This document shows, piece by piece, positions 35,455-44,375 of a stretch of 64,000 nucleotides of DNA (position 1 is its first letter; each line of letters begins with the position of its first letter). The notes beneath the pieces were generated by a model, which searched no databases, had not been told where the DNA came from, and was given only the letters and a program-made list of their open reading frames with translations. This DNA comes from Paenibacillus thalictri (GTDB lineage Bacteria; Bacillota; Bacilli; Paenibacillales; NBRC-103111), in contig NZ_SIRE01000012.1 in NCBI RefSeq assembly GCF_004307995.1, positions 124,001-188,000 of the forward strand. The letters are read 5' to 3'. Position numbers and translations under genes: made by a program.

Positions 35455-37035
35455 CTATCCCGGTGTCGTTTCCGCAAGCTTGCGGTATTGTGTAGGCGTA
35501 ACTCCGGTATGTGACTTAAAAATCGAGCAGAAATATTTATAGTCGTTGTACCCGACCTTCTCGGCAATTTCGAATACCCGGTCATGCGTTCCGCTGAGGA
35601 ACGCTTTGGCATGTTCGATCCGCACTTCATTTAAATATTCAGCAAAACCTTTGCCAAACGATTGATTAAATACGATGCTGAAATAATTCGGCGTAATTTT
35701 CAACCAAGCCGCTACCTCGGACGCTTTTAAATCGGTGTTGTAATGCGCCTCAATGTACTTAATAACACGGTCGATCGTCCAATGATTTTTTCCGTTGACC
35801 GAGGTGTGGATCAGCGTAAACAGCGACAGCAGCTCACGGCGGATCCGCGACTCCAGCGCCCGGTACGAGTTGTAGGCATACGGATCGATATCGCCGGATA
35901 ACAAAGCTTCGATTTCATCGGTCAGCTCCACGCTGCTTGTTCTTAACCGGCGCTGAATCACAATCTTCAGCTCCTTGGCTGCCCGGATGATATCCGCTGG
36001 CAAATACCCCCGCTCCCTGGATTGGGCCATTAACTTCTCCAGCACCTCTTCAAGCTCGCCGATGCTCCCATTGAACAGCACGTTCACCAACTGCTTCTCC
36101 ATCTCTACAGATGTGAGATGGGCTTGCGGTTTGTGCCGCCGTGCTGCCTCTTCTTGGAACAATACGGTCTGATCTTCCATTGCGCCGCCGAGCTGAACGG
36201 ATGCAACAGCCGCTTCACAGCGGGCATAAGCGTCATCCAAATCGTGAAATTCAGCCGATACGCCAAAAAGAATCCGCGGCCACTGCGCAGTCAGCGATGC
36301 CGCGCCGCTTAACGCGGCAGCCAGCTGATCCCCGCTGCTTTGCTTGGAATCCAGACACAACGTAATCAGCAAATTCGGATGATGGAAAAACGATACAGCT
36401 TCCCATCCAAGCTCAGTCAGTGCATGCTGCACAGACTGTTCCCAATATTGCCGAACCGCCTGCCGCTCTTCCTCCGCAGCCTCTTCCGCCCAGATCGCGT
36501 AATCTTCCAGCTGGCTTGCCAGAAGCCGGAAGCAGCGCACTTCAGCGGGAACCTCCGGCGGCCGGATGCCTTCAGACACAGTACCGCCGCTTTTCTGCAA
36601 GTGGTTCAGCCAATGGAGCCACCCGTCACGTACGACCTCCTTGTTGCGCTGCGCCTCTTGCGTCAGCTCACCGCCAATACGTTTCACCATCGCCATCAGC
36701 TCATCAACATCAACAGGCTTCAGCAGGTAATCCTCGACACCGATGCGGAGAGCCTGCCGCGCATATTCGAAATCGTCATACCCGCTTAAGATCATGATCC
36801 GTATGTGCGGATAAAGCTCCCGCAGCTTCTTGGATAAGGCGATCCCGTCCATGCCGTCCATATGAATATCCGTCAGCACCAGATCGACCGGCAACCGGCC
36901 GATCAGCTCCAGCGCTTCCGCTCCGTCGGAGGCTTCGCCCATGACTTCCGCGTCGATTGTCTCCCACGGAATTGTCTCCCGCAGTCCCCGGCAAATGATA
37001 GGCTCGTCATCTACAATCAGCAATTTGATAGTCAT
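35455..37035 (-). CDS. YesN-type response regulator with AraC DNA-binding domain
   Basis: About 526 residues from ATG at 37035. Residues 1-120 are a receiver domain with phospho-acceptor Asp56 (VDLVLTDIHMDG) and KPVD near 105. A middle region of about 300 residues is typical of YesN proteins. The last 100 residues hold two AraC-type HTH motifs (LKASEVAAWLKITPNYFSIVF and VFEIAEKVGYNDYKYFCSIFK). The ATG overlaps the kinase stop as ATGA, showing translational coupling. It probably activates the neighbouring ABC transporter operon. Confidence 0.92.
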   Translation of the reverse strand: MTIKLLIVDDEPIICRGLRETIPWETIDAEVMGEASDGAEALELIGRLPVDLVLTDIHMDGMDGIALSKKLRELYPHIRIMILSGYDDFEYARQALRIGVEDYLLKPVDVDELMAMVKRIGGELTQEAQRNKEVVRDGWLHWLNHLQKSGGTVSEGIRPPEVPAEVRCFRLLASQLEDYAIWAEEAAEEERQAVRQYWEQSVQHALTELGWEAVSFFHHPNLLITLCLDSKQSSGDQLAAALSGAASLTAQWPRILFGVSAEFHDLDDAYARCEAAVASVQLGGAMEDQTVLFQEEAARRHKPQAHLTSVEMEKQLVNVLFNGSIGELEEVLEKLMAQSRERGYLPADIIRAAKELKIVIQRRLRTSSVELTDEIEALLSGDIDPYAYNSYRALESRIRRELLSLFTLIHTSVNGKNHWTIDRVIKYIEAHYNTDLKASEVAAWLKITPNYFSIVFNQSFGKGFAEYLNEVRIEHAKAFLSGTHDRVFEIAEKVGYNDYKYFCSIFKSHTGVTPTQYRKLAETTPG

Positions 37036-38825
37036 AGGGCCTCCTGACCGTTCGTTTGAATGGGAATTCTTAATCGAACGCAAGCTCCAGCCTGGTTATA
37101 TTCCTCCGGAAATTCAATGCCAAATCCGCTTCCATAAACAAGCGAGATCAGCTCGTTAATATTGCTGAGCGCATGCCCGCATACGCTTTCATCAAGGCCT
37201 TTTCCATGAATCGCGTCGTAGACGGCATTCAAACGGTCCGCCGTGAAGCCGGTTCCTGTATCCGCTACCTCGATAATCAGCTCATCAAGAGGGCTCCGGT
37301 AACAGCGGACACGGATGATCCCTTGGCGTCTGGAGACGAAGCCATGCTTGATGCTATTTTCAACCAATGGCTGAATAAGACGTCTTGGCAGTACAACTTG
37401 TTCCAGGTTAGCCTCCATCAGCAGTGAGAAACGCAGCTTGCTGCCCATCCGCTTCTGCTGCAAATTCAGATAAGCGCGGACGAATTCCAGCTCATCACCC
37501 AATGTCGCCGTCTGCTTCTCACGGTTCAAGCTCATCCGGAAAAAGCCGGACAACGCTTCAATCAGCTGGCTGGTTTCCGGCGCCTTCTCCAGCCGTGCCG
37601 TCCACCGGATCATATCCAGCGTATTGTACAGAAAATGCGGGTCCATCTGGCTTTGCAGAATGCGCAGCTCGGACTCCTTTTGCTGGATTTCCAGCTTATA
37701 TTTCTTGTCGATCAAATCTTTGATCGTTAACACCATGTTATTGAACTGCCGGCCCAAATCCCCGATTTCATCGCGCGAGCGGACCGTCACACGGGCCGAG
37801 AAATCGCCGATTTTCAAGCGGCTTGTTTGCTTTTTGAGCTCAAGAATCGGACGGATGATCGTCAGCTCGAAGCCGATTAAGGCAAGTAATCCGAATATAA
37901 AGACGAGCAAAAACAAAATTTGCAGCGTCACCTTCAGTCCATTCGTTTCCGCCACCATCGTTTTCTCTTTGATCATGGTCACAATGTTCCAGCCGGTAGA
38001 GCGCATTTTTTTATTGATGACCACATAGTTGCTTCCGTTAATTTCCATCTCGGCAATTTGATCCGAAGACTTCGATACGATTTTCAGCAGTTCTTCATTG
38101 GGATAAAGCTTGCCTATCAGTTGATCTTCCCCGCCTACCATCACCGTACCGTCCGGCCGCAAAATAAAGATCGAACCTTGCTTCTCGGGAACGGCCGCCT
38201 TCAGCAAAGTGGAAATTTCCGATTCATTCAACCGGACAATAACCAGCCCCACCGTTTTCGATAAATCGTCAAACGAATTAATAATGCGGAATAAGGAAAT
38301 GACGCGTTTTGGCCCGGACCAGGGACTTGACAACGGATAAGAATCCGACCACACGATCCCGCCCCGGTTTTTATTCGCCAGATCGATCCAAGGTTGTTCC
38401 AACCCTTCAACCGGCTCGCCCATCTGCATCGTATTGCCGTTTAACCCTTTTAACGTAATCGATTTAATATAGTTTTTGGACATCAGTTGAAAAGCGACAA
38501 AACCTTCAATGGAAGCCCGGTGGGCATTCAGCTGATCCAGCGTCTCCGGCGTTTCCACCGTCTGCATAAATCCCCGGAAATCTTTTTGATAAATCATATA
38601 GTCGGTCATATCGCCTACGGTTTTGATCTTTTCATAGAGGTTCATCTCAATGGTGTTTAGATTTTTTTCCGTAGAATCGATAAACTGCTGGCGCAAAATA
38701 ATATCGTACCGGTTTAGAAACGCATATCCGACCAGCAGCGATGGGAGCGTAACCAACAGGACGAAGATTGCCACCGATTTTTTTCTCAAGTTGATGTTTG
38801 CCCATCTGAATGGATTCATCTTCAT
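37032..38825 (-). CDS. YesM-type sensor histidine kinase
   Basis: A 597-residue membrane kinase. A first membrane helix is at about 17-37, an extracellular sensor region of about 260 residues follows, and a second helix is at about 300-320. A HAMP domain (RLKIGDFSARVTVRSRDEIG) comes next, then the His_kinase domain with phospho-acceptor His in LQSQMDPHFLYNTLD, and an ATPase domain (QPLVENSIKHG, IEVADTGTGF). GGGGAGGTACCCGGCT precedes the ATG. YesM/YesN pairs beside solute-binding-protein operons normally sense extracellular saccharides, so this pair likely senses the sugar carried by the transporter at 38924-44029. Confidence 0.92.
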   Translation of the reverse strand: MKMNPFRWANINLRKKSVAIFVLLVTLPSLLVGYAFLNRYDIILRQQFIDSTEKNLNTIEMNLYEKIKTVGDMTDYMIYQKDFRGFMQTVETPETLDQLNAHRASIEGFVAFQLMSKNYIKSITLKGLNGNTMQMGEPVEGLEQPWIDLANKNRGGIVWSDSYPLSSPWSGPKRVISLFRIINSFDDLSKTVGLVIVRLNESEISTLLKAAVPEKQGSIFILRPDGTVMVGGEDQLIGKLYPNEELLKIVSKSSDQIAEMEINGSNYVVINKKMRSTGWNIVTMIKEKTMVAETNGLKVTLQILFLLVFIFGLLALIGFELTIIRPILELKKQTSRLKIGDFSARVTVRSRDEIGDLGRQFNNMVLTIKDLIDKKYKLEIQQKESELRILQSQMDPHFLYNTLDMIRWTARLEKAPETSQLIEALSGFFRMSLNREKQTATLGDELEFVRAYLNLQQKRMGSKLRFSLLMEANLEQVVLPRRLIQPLVENSIKHGFVSRRQGIIRVRCYRSPLDELIIEVADTGTGFTADRLNAVYDAIHGKGLDESVCGHALSNINELISLVYGSGFGIEFPEEYNQAGACVRLRIPIQTNGQEAL

Positions 38826-38923
38826 AGCCGGGTACCTCCCCTTAACGGATTCCCGGAGTTAGCGAGATCCGTCTTCTTCCCTCTATCATATAGGAAGGTT
38901 CGAGCGGGAGGCTACTGAAAAAT

Positions 38924-39751
38924 CTATCCCTTTACCGCCCCCGCGGTCATCCCCTGGACCAGTTGTTTCTCCAGCATCAGGTAGAATGCCACCACAGGCA
39001 GCAATGCCATGGTTAAAGCCGCCATCTGCATCGTCTGGAATTTCATTTCGGTCCCGGCAAAGTTGGCAAGTCCGAGAGGCAGCGTTTTGAGGCCGTTTTT
39101 ACTGATCAGCACCAAAGCGAATAGAAACTCGTTCCAGTTGTATATGAAGTTGATAATGACAACGGTGGCCAAAGCCGGGCGGGTCATCGGCAAAATAATC
39201 GACCAGAAAATCCGGTAAGCCCCGCTCCCGTCAATAATCGCCGATTCTTCGATATCCTTCGGAAACGACTTCATAAAGCCAACCAGAATGAAAATGGTAA
39301 TGGAGAGATGGAACGCCGTATACGGCAGCACAAGAGACAGATGTGTGTTCAGAATCCCCAGTTTCTTCATTAATATGAAGATCGGCACCAGCGTAGCATG
39401 AATCGGAATCGTCATCCCGATCACGAATAGGCCGTATACCCATTTGGACCACTTGAACTCGAATCTGGCGATAAAATAGGAAGCCAGCGCGCCAAGCAGC
39501 ACCGTTAATAAAATGGAAGCAATGGTTACGTACAAACTGTTCCAGAAATAGGTTCCCAGATGGGCGACCTGCCATGCCTTCGAAAAGTTGCTGAAGTCCC
39601 ACATTTTCGGAAGTCCCATGGGATTGACCGAAAACTCTTCTTCGGCCTTAAAGGCGTTCATCATCATCCAAAGGATAGGAAGCACATTCGCCAAGCTGAC
39701 AACTGCCAGAAATAGATGAAGTGACGAAGTTTTAACCCGTGATAGCCGCAT
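38924..39751 (-). CDS. Carbohydrate ABC transporter permease, MalG type
   Basis: About 275 residues with six membrane helices. The EAA loop reads FPKDIEESAIIDGSGAYRIFWSIILPM. ATG at 39751 follows AAAGGAGGCATT. It is last of the SBP-TIM-Gfo-permease-permease unit and lies 98 bases before the YesM kinase. No ATPase is encoded nearby. Confidence 0.9.
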   Translation of the reverse strand: MRLSRVKTSSLHLFLAVVSLANVLPILWMMMNAFKAEEEFSVNPMGLPKMWDFSNFSKAWQVAHLGTYFWNSLYVTIASILLTVLLGALASYFIARFEFKWSKWVYGLFVIGMTIPIHATLVPIFILMKKLGILNTHLSLVLPYTAFHLSITIFILVGFMKSFPKDIEESAIIDGSGAYRIFWSIILPMTRPALATVVIINFIYNWNEFLFALVLISKNGLKTLPLGLANFAGTEMKFQTMQMAALTMALLPVVAFYLMLEKQLVQGMTAGAVKG

Positions 39752-39775
39752 AATGCCTCCTTTCGCCATAGTTGC

Positions 39776-40648
39776 TTATTGGTTGCGTTGTGTGAGCAAT
39801 TTGGCGGCGTAAATGGCGATAAGACTGAACAATAAAATGAGCATGGAAACCGCGCTGCCGCTGCCGAAGCTCATGTTTTGGAAAGCGCTGTTGTACATGT
39901 AAATCGTCATGACTTCGGTGTTATGAGCCGGACCTCCGCCCGTCATTACATAAATCAGATCGAATACGCGGAAACTATTGCTGATGGCGAAAATCAATGT
40001 AACCCAAATCGTTTCTTTCAGCATCGGCAGTGTCACATGCCAAAATTGCTTCCACCCGGTCGCCCCGTCCACAACGGCGGCTTCCTTGATTTCTTCCGAA
40101 ATATTTTGCAAGCCCGCTAAAAAAATAACCATAAAAAATCCGTAGTTTTGCCAAATGTACGTGATACTGACAGAAAGCATCCCGAATTTCGGACTGCCAA
40201 GCCAGTCCTGCCGCCAAGAACCCAAGCCGATTAAGTCCAGCAAACCGTTCAGCAAACCCGATTCGATTTTAAACACCATACCCCAAATAATCGACACGAT
40301 AACCGCCGAAATGACCACCGGCATAAACAGGACCGAACGATAAGCTTTGATCCCTCGGAGCGAGCGGTTCAGCAGCAGCGCAAACAACAGCCCTACCGGC
40401 AATTGGCCGAAAATCCCGGTAATCATCATAAAAATATTGTTGGAGACGCCCTTCCAGAAGATCCCGTCCGTTAGCGTCGTCACATAGTTGTCCAATCCGG
40501 TAAATTTCATCGGAGACAGTCCGTCCCAATTGAAGAACGAATAATAAAAGGACATGCCGATCGGTACCAGCGCAATCCCGATATAAATGACCAAAGCCGG
40601 CAGCATTCCGAAAAACGCCGTCCATCCTGCTCGTTTTAATACATGCAT
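39776..40648 (-). CDS. Carbohydrate ABC transporter permease, MalF type
   Basis: A 290-residue six-helix CUT1 permease, with EAA loop ISEEIKEAAVVDGATGWKQFWHVTLPML and the MalF-type first half (FYYSFFNWDG). GGAGGCTGCAT precedes the ATG. It works with the MalG-type gene 24 bases downstream and the lipoprotein at 42692-44029. Confidence 0.9.
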   Translation of the reverse strand: MHVLKRAGWTAFFGMLPALVIYIGIALVPIGMSFYYSFFNWDGLSPMKFTGLDNYVTTLTDGIFWKGVSNNIFMMITGIFGQLPVGLLFALLLNRSLRGIKAYRSVLFMPVVISAVIVSIIWGMVFKIESGLLNGLLDLIGLGSWRQDWLGSPKFGMLSVSITYIWQNYGFFMVIFLAGLQNISEEIKEAAVVDGATGWKQFWHVTLPMLKETIWVTLIFAISNSFRVFDLIYVMTGGGPAHNTEVMTIYMYNSAFQNMSFGSGSAVSMLILLFSLIAIYAAKLLTQRNQ

Positions 40649-40672
40649 ATGCAGCCTCCGTTCACAGTTAAG

Positions 40673-41800
40673 TTACATGCTCACAGCAAGCGATCGGGAG
40701 TTAGCTGCAATTTCGTCCGCCGTGACTTCGCGCCCCAAAACATCCGATAAATATAAGCCTTCGCTGATCAGCATGGTCGCAAGCGCGATGTCCGCAGTTG
40801 GCAGAAGCTCCACTCTTCCTTGCAGAGCGGCAACCCAATGCTTCTGTGAAGAATCGTAGGCGTCTTCGGTTTCCCGCATCCGATGCCAGCGCACATCCAT
40901 ACGATTGAGATCAATCGTGCTGTTCAGATCAAGATCCGCCACTGTCGTATGGAAACTGAATTCCCCTGTCTGCTCGCCGGAGTGGTACGATGGCAAGCGG
41001 ATGCCGCCCTTCGAGCCGACAATGCTGCTGCCTTCCACTCCACCCAGATTTACAGCCCAGGCTTCGAAAATATCCAGCGTCACCCCGCCCTTGAAGGTAA
41101 CAAAGCCCAACGCCAGCTCTTCTACGTCAAATCCGCTGATCTGCCGGCGTTCCGGGTCCATGTCCATCTCTTGGATCATCCGGCCGGTAAGCCGCTCCAC
41201 TTCCGTCACATTAAGCAAATACAGCATCTGGGCGATATGATAAACGCCCATATCGAGCAAAGCGCCGCCTCCGCTACTAGCTTTTCGGGTAAAATGCACG
41301 GTGCCGAAACCGTCTACATAGGGGCGGCCCCGACGGCGGAAACCGTTCGAACGGGCATGAAACACCCGGCCTAATTGTCCGTCTTCTATTAATGCCTTAG
41401 CGGCTTTTGTTTCTTTCTTATACAAGGTTCCGAGTTGTATGTGCAGTTTCTTCCCGCATTCGCGGGCCGCCTCCAGCATCGAAACTCCGTCATGATAAGA
41501 GCCGGCAATCGGCTTCTCGCAATAAACATGTTTTCCCGCTCTGAGAGCGGCGATCGTAAGCGGCGCATGAAAATTATTGTGCAGACACACATCCACCGCA
41601 TCGATATCGTCTCTTGACAGCATTTCCTTGTAATCCGTATACACATGCGGAATTCCGTATTTCTCCGCCACCGAACGCGCTTCTTGCTCGTTGATGTCGC
41701 ACACCGCTACAACTTCAGCGCCGGGAATTCCGGCATACTCCTGCAAATGCACTTTTCCAATAATGCCTATGCCGATGACGCCGATTCTTATTCGTTGCAC
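40673..41800 (-). CDS. Gfo/Idh/MocA family oxidoreductase
   Basis: A 375-residue dehydrogenase with IGVIGIGIIGKVHLQE at residues 6-21, CEKPIAGSYHDG near 95 and GGGALLDMGVYHIAQMLYL in the substrate domain. The start is GTG at 41800, which lies one base beyond the stop of the TIM-barrel gene, with GGAGGAAACTAG as ribosome site. It is in the middle of the second ABC transporter operon, so its substrate is probably the transported sugar. Confidence 0.87.
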   Translation of the reverse strand: MQRIRIGVIGIGIIGKVHLQEYAGIPGAEVVAVCDINEQEARSVAEKYGIPHVYTDYKEMLSRDDIDAVDVCLHNNFHAPLTIAALRAGKHVYCEKPIAGSYHDGVSMLEAARECGKKLHIQLGTLYKKETKAAKALIEDGQLGRVFHARSNGFRRRGRPYVDGFGTVHFTRKASSGGGALLDMGVYHIAQMLYLLNVTEVERLTGRMIQEMDMDPERRQISGFDVEELALGFVTFKGGVTLDIFEAWAVNLGGVEGSSIVGSKGGIRLPSYHSGEQTGEFSFHTTVADLDLNSTIDLNRMDVRWHRMRETEDAYDSSQKHWVAALQGRVELLPTADIALATMLISEGLYLSDVLGREVTADEIAANSRSLAVSM

Positions 41801-41801
41801 C

Positions 41802-42623
41802 CTAGTTTCCTCCGTTTCCTTGCTCCGGGCCGGCTGCTCCAGCCTTGGCCAACAGGCGCTTAGCGGAGGCTAATGCCCATTGAAGCTCAATGTAAGGATG
41901 AGACTGGGCGTTGTATTCAACAGCCCAGTCTCCTTGATACCCCTGATCCATCAGCATTCGCATGATGTCTACTGTCGCTTCCGAGGATACCCTGGCTGCA
42001 TCCAGATGAACATGATTCACCCATGGTGCGAGCAATTTTTCACCAGGCACTGCCGCGTCCTGCCATCGTCCGATATGCAGCAGCACGCCATAACCCGGAT
42101 GGCCGACCGCTTCAGCGAGACGTTTCATCCAATGCGGATCAAGCGATATGCCGGTATGATTTTCCGGCCCCATCGTGTATCCGAAGTCCGCCGCTCGCTG
42201 TGCATATTCTTTATACCGCATCACGGTGTATTCGAATTGTTCCTCCGAAGGCTCCACAGGTCCGCGGCTTGTATCGATCCGTACCGTCCGAGCCCCCAGA
42301 AGCTCGGCAGCCCGCAAGTAGTCCAGCGCGTTCTTATGCAGGATCTCCCGGATAGCGGGGTCCGGGTCCCATAAGTGGGCCCGGTCAACCGCAAAGTTGG
42401 CGACCGTCAATTGTTTCTCATCCAAAAACCGTTTGATTTTCCGCAAGTCGACGTCATCTGCAACCGGGTAGTAAAGATTGCTCCGATCGGTGAAAAATCC
42501 GTTCCATAAGTCAACGGACCCCAGTCCGAAACGATGCCGGGCGGTTTCCAAATAACCGTAAATGTCCATTTCCCCAGCGCTAAGCAGTTGGTAAAAGGAG
42601 AAACCTCCGATAGAAACGTTCAA
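41802..42623 (-). CDS. Sugar phosphate isomerase/epimerase-like TIM barrel
   Basis: A 273-residue xylose-isomerase-like TIM barrel. Metal-site regions are MGPENHTGI, LLHIGRWQD, VNHVHLDAA and WAVEYNAQSHPY. The start is TTG at 42623 with GGGAGGTTAGGACA upstream. It follows the binding protein gene and precedes the Gfo gene, with which it is translationally coupled. The Gfo/TIM-barrel pair suggests oxidation followed by isomerisation or elimination. Confidence 0.83.
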   Translation of the reverse strand: MNVSIGGFSFYQLLSAGEMDIYGYLETARHRFGLGSVDLWNGFFTDRSNLYYPVADDVDLRKIKRFLDEKQLTVANFAVDRAHLWDPDPAIREILHKNALDYLRAAELLGARTVRIDTSRGPVEPSEEQFEYTVMRYKEYAQRAADFGYTMGPENHTGISLDPHWMKRLAEAVGHPGYGVLLHIGRWQDAAVPGEKLLAPWVNHVHLDAARVSSEATVDIMRMLMDQGYQGDWAVEYNAQSHPYIELQWALASAKRLLAKAGAAGPEQGNGGN

Positions 42624-42691
42624 TGTCCTAACCTCCCTGATCCGGTCACATTCACGATGCCGGCGTTAACCGTGCTTTTGCTCGGATGATC

Positions 42692-44029
42692 TTACTTTTT
42701 CGATTTATCTACGGATTCTTGCAATTCCTTGGCCACTTGCTCGGCTGTTTTCTGTTTCGTGATGATTGCTTGAATGCCGTTTTCGATTGAATCCTTCACC
42801 GCAGGCTGCATTATGGCGTCAAACACAAGCGCGGAGCCGTTTTGCGTCAATTTCAGCATTTCTTTCAAGTACGGGCTGGTGTCAGCAGGCGCTTCCACTT
42901 TGGCCGGCACGACAATGCCTTTGCTCATCAGGTCTTGGTACAATTCAGGCGCATAGAAATATTTCAGGAACCGCAAAGCCGCTTCCTTCTTGGCGCCGGT
43001 CAAGTTTTTGCTCAAGCTGATACCGTATTGAATAACACCTGCGCTCTTCGTTGGATCTCCTTTACCCCCGCTGATCGCCGGGAACAAGGCGATACCGATA
43101 TTTTCGGCAGCCGCTTTATCCGGATTACCGCCTCTAAACTTCGTATCGATGGTGGAGCTGGTCATCGTCATAGCCGCTTTCTTCTGCAGGAAATAATCTT
43201 GCTGCTGTACTTCGTCCATCGTGTTGATATCCGCATTAAAGGCATCGATCTTCACAAGATCAGAGATGACGTTTAAAGCTTTGACATAGTCGGGATCGGT
43301 AAATTTAGCTTCGCCTTTGTTTACTTTAGTCAAGAAATCGCTGCCGAGAATCCGGTCTCCTACTGCCGACATAAAGGTCGATTGCATCGGCCATTTGTTT
43401 TTATTGCCGATCGCCAGCGGGGTTACGCCGGAATCCTTTAATTTTTTGGCCAGATCGAGGAATTGATCGTATGTTTTAGGGAATTCGTTATAGCCGACTT
43501 TCGCCAACATATCCTTGTGATAATAAACAATGTCAACAAAGGTCATTTTTGTCGGAACCGCGTATTGCTTGCCGTTTACGTTGTATCCGGCCAGCGCTTG
43601 AGGCGGCAAAATATCTTTCCAGGTGCTCATAATTTCATCAAGCGGCATGAGCACATCGGCAGCAATATAAGGCTCAATTTCTACGCTCGGGAACATGACG
43701 AACATGTCCGGCATGCTGTTACCTGCTGCTTCCGTACGAAGTTTGGTGCGGTATTGGGCGGATGGCACATCCTGGGCTTCAATCTTGATGTCGGGATTCA
43801 ATTCCAAAAACTTTTTGATCCGTTCTTTGTAAATCAAGTTATCTACGTTAGGACTGGACCAGTTATACTCCATGGTCAATGTTACGGGTTCTTTCGAATC
43901 CTTTGCCGGGGCAGCGCTTCCATTCCCACTGGCTTGTTTGGGCGCTTCCGTACCTCCACAGCCTGAAATCGCAGCTACCATCGCAGCTGAAGCAGTAACC
44001 AACATTGTTTTACGAATCGCGTTTTTCAC
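42692..44029 (-). CDS. Extracellular sugar-binding lipoprotein of ABC transporter (family 1)
   Basis: About 445 residues from GTG at 44029, which follows AAGGGGAATGGTCTA; a longer frame reaches 44077 without a ribosome site. The signal peptide ends at lipobox AAISGC, and a low-complexity linker follows. The body shows family 1 features (VTLTMEYNWSSPNVDNLIY, ADVLMPLDEIMSTWKD). It is the first gene of the second ABC unit and lies under a cre-containing promoter. Substrate unknown; probably a glycoside or oligosaccharide. Confidence 0.9.
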   Translation of the reverse strand: MKNAIRKTMLVTASAAMVAAISGCGGTEAPKQASGNGSAAPAKDSKEPVTLTMEYNWSSPNVDNLIYKERIKKFLELNPDIKIEAQDVPSAQYRTKLRTEAAGNSMPDMFVMFPSVEIEPYIAADVLMPLDEIMSTWKDILPPQALAGYNVNGKQYAVPTKMTFVDIVYYHKDMLAKVGYNEFPKTYDQFLDLAKKLKDSGVTPLAIGNKNKWPMQSTFMSAVGDRILGSDFLTKVNKGEAKFTDPDYVKALNVISDLVKIDAFNADINTMDEVQQQDYFLQKKAAMTMTSSTIDTKFRGGNPDKAAAENIGIALFPAISGGKGDPTKSAGVIQYGISLSKNLTGAKKEAALRFLKYFYAPELYQDLMSKGIVVPAKVEAPADTSPYLKEMLKLTQNGSALVFDAIMQPAVKDSIENGIQAIITKQKTAEQVAKELQESVDKSKK

Positions 44030-44189
44030 TAGACCATTCCCCTTTTCAATGTCATTAACCTTAACACCAAACCTCACAAACCAATTATAAGTTCATTTGT
44101 ATCCGCTTAACCATCCCACAGAAATATAAAAGTGTTTAAATTTTTAATGTACATTGACTTTTTCGACTATTTTCATGATTTTATGTTAG

Positions 44190-44219
44190 ATTATATTACA
44201 CAAAGGAAAGCGCATTCAA
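44190..44219 (-). promoter_or_regulatory. Promoter of the second ABC operon with cre-like site
   Basis: On the minus strand TTGAAT (44214-44219), an 18-base spacer and TATAAT (44190-44195). GGAAAGCGCATTCA (44205-44218) matches the cre consensus at 12 of 14 positions and overlaps the -35 and spacer. CcpA repression by good sugars is the likely meaning. Confidence 0.55.
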
Positions 44220-44277
44220 TAAAATCTGATTTTTTGTTATTCATGTCAGCTTTAGTGTATCCCGAAAAAACAAAAAA

Positions 44278-44303
44278 AGCCAAGCGATCTCAAATCGCCG
44301 GCT
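44278..44303 (-). terminator. Terminator after the GH4 gene
   Basis: On the minus strand AGCC-GGCGAT pairs with ATCGC-TT-GGCT around TTGAG, followed by TTTTTTTG. It separates the GGT-kinase-GH4 unit from the second ABC operon. The rest of 44030-44375 holds only the promoter. Confidence 0.65.
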
Positions 44304-44375
44304 ATTTTCGCTTTTTTGCCGCAGATAACGTCACACAGGGACTGCGGTTTTACCCATTGGATACAGATTTGGTTT

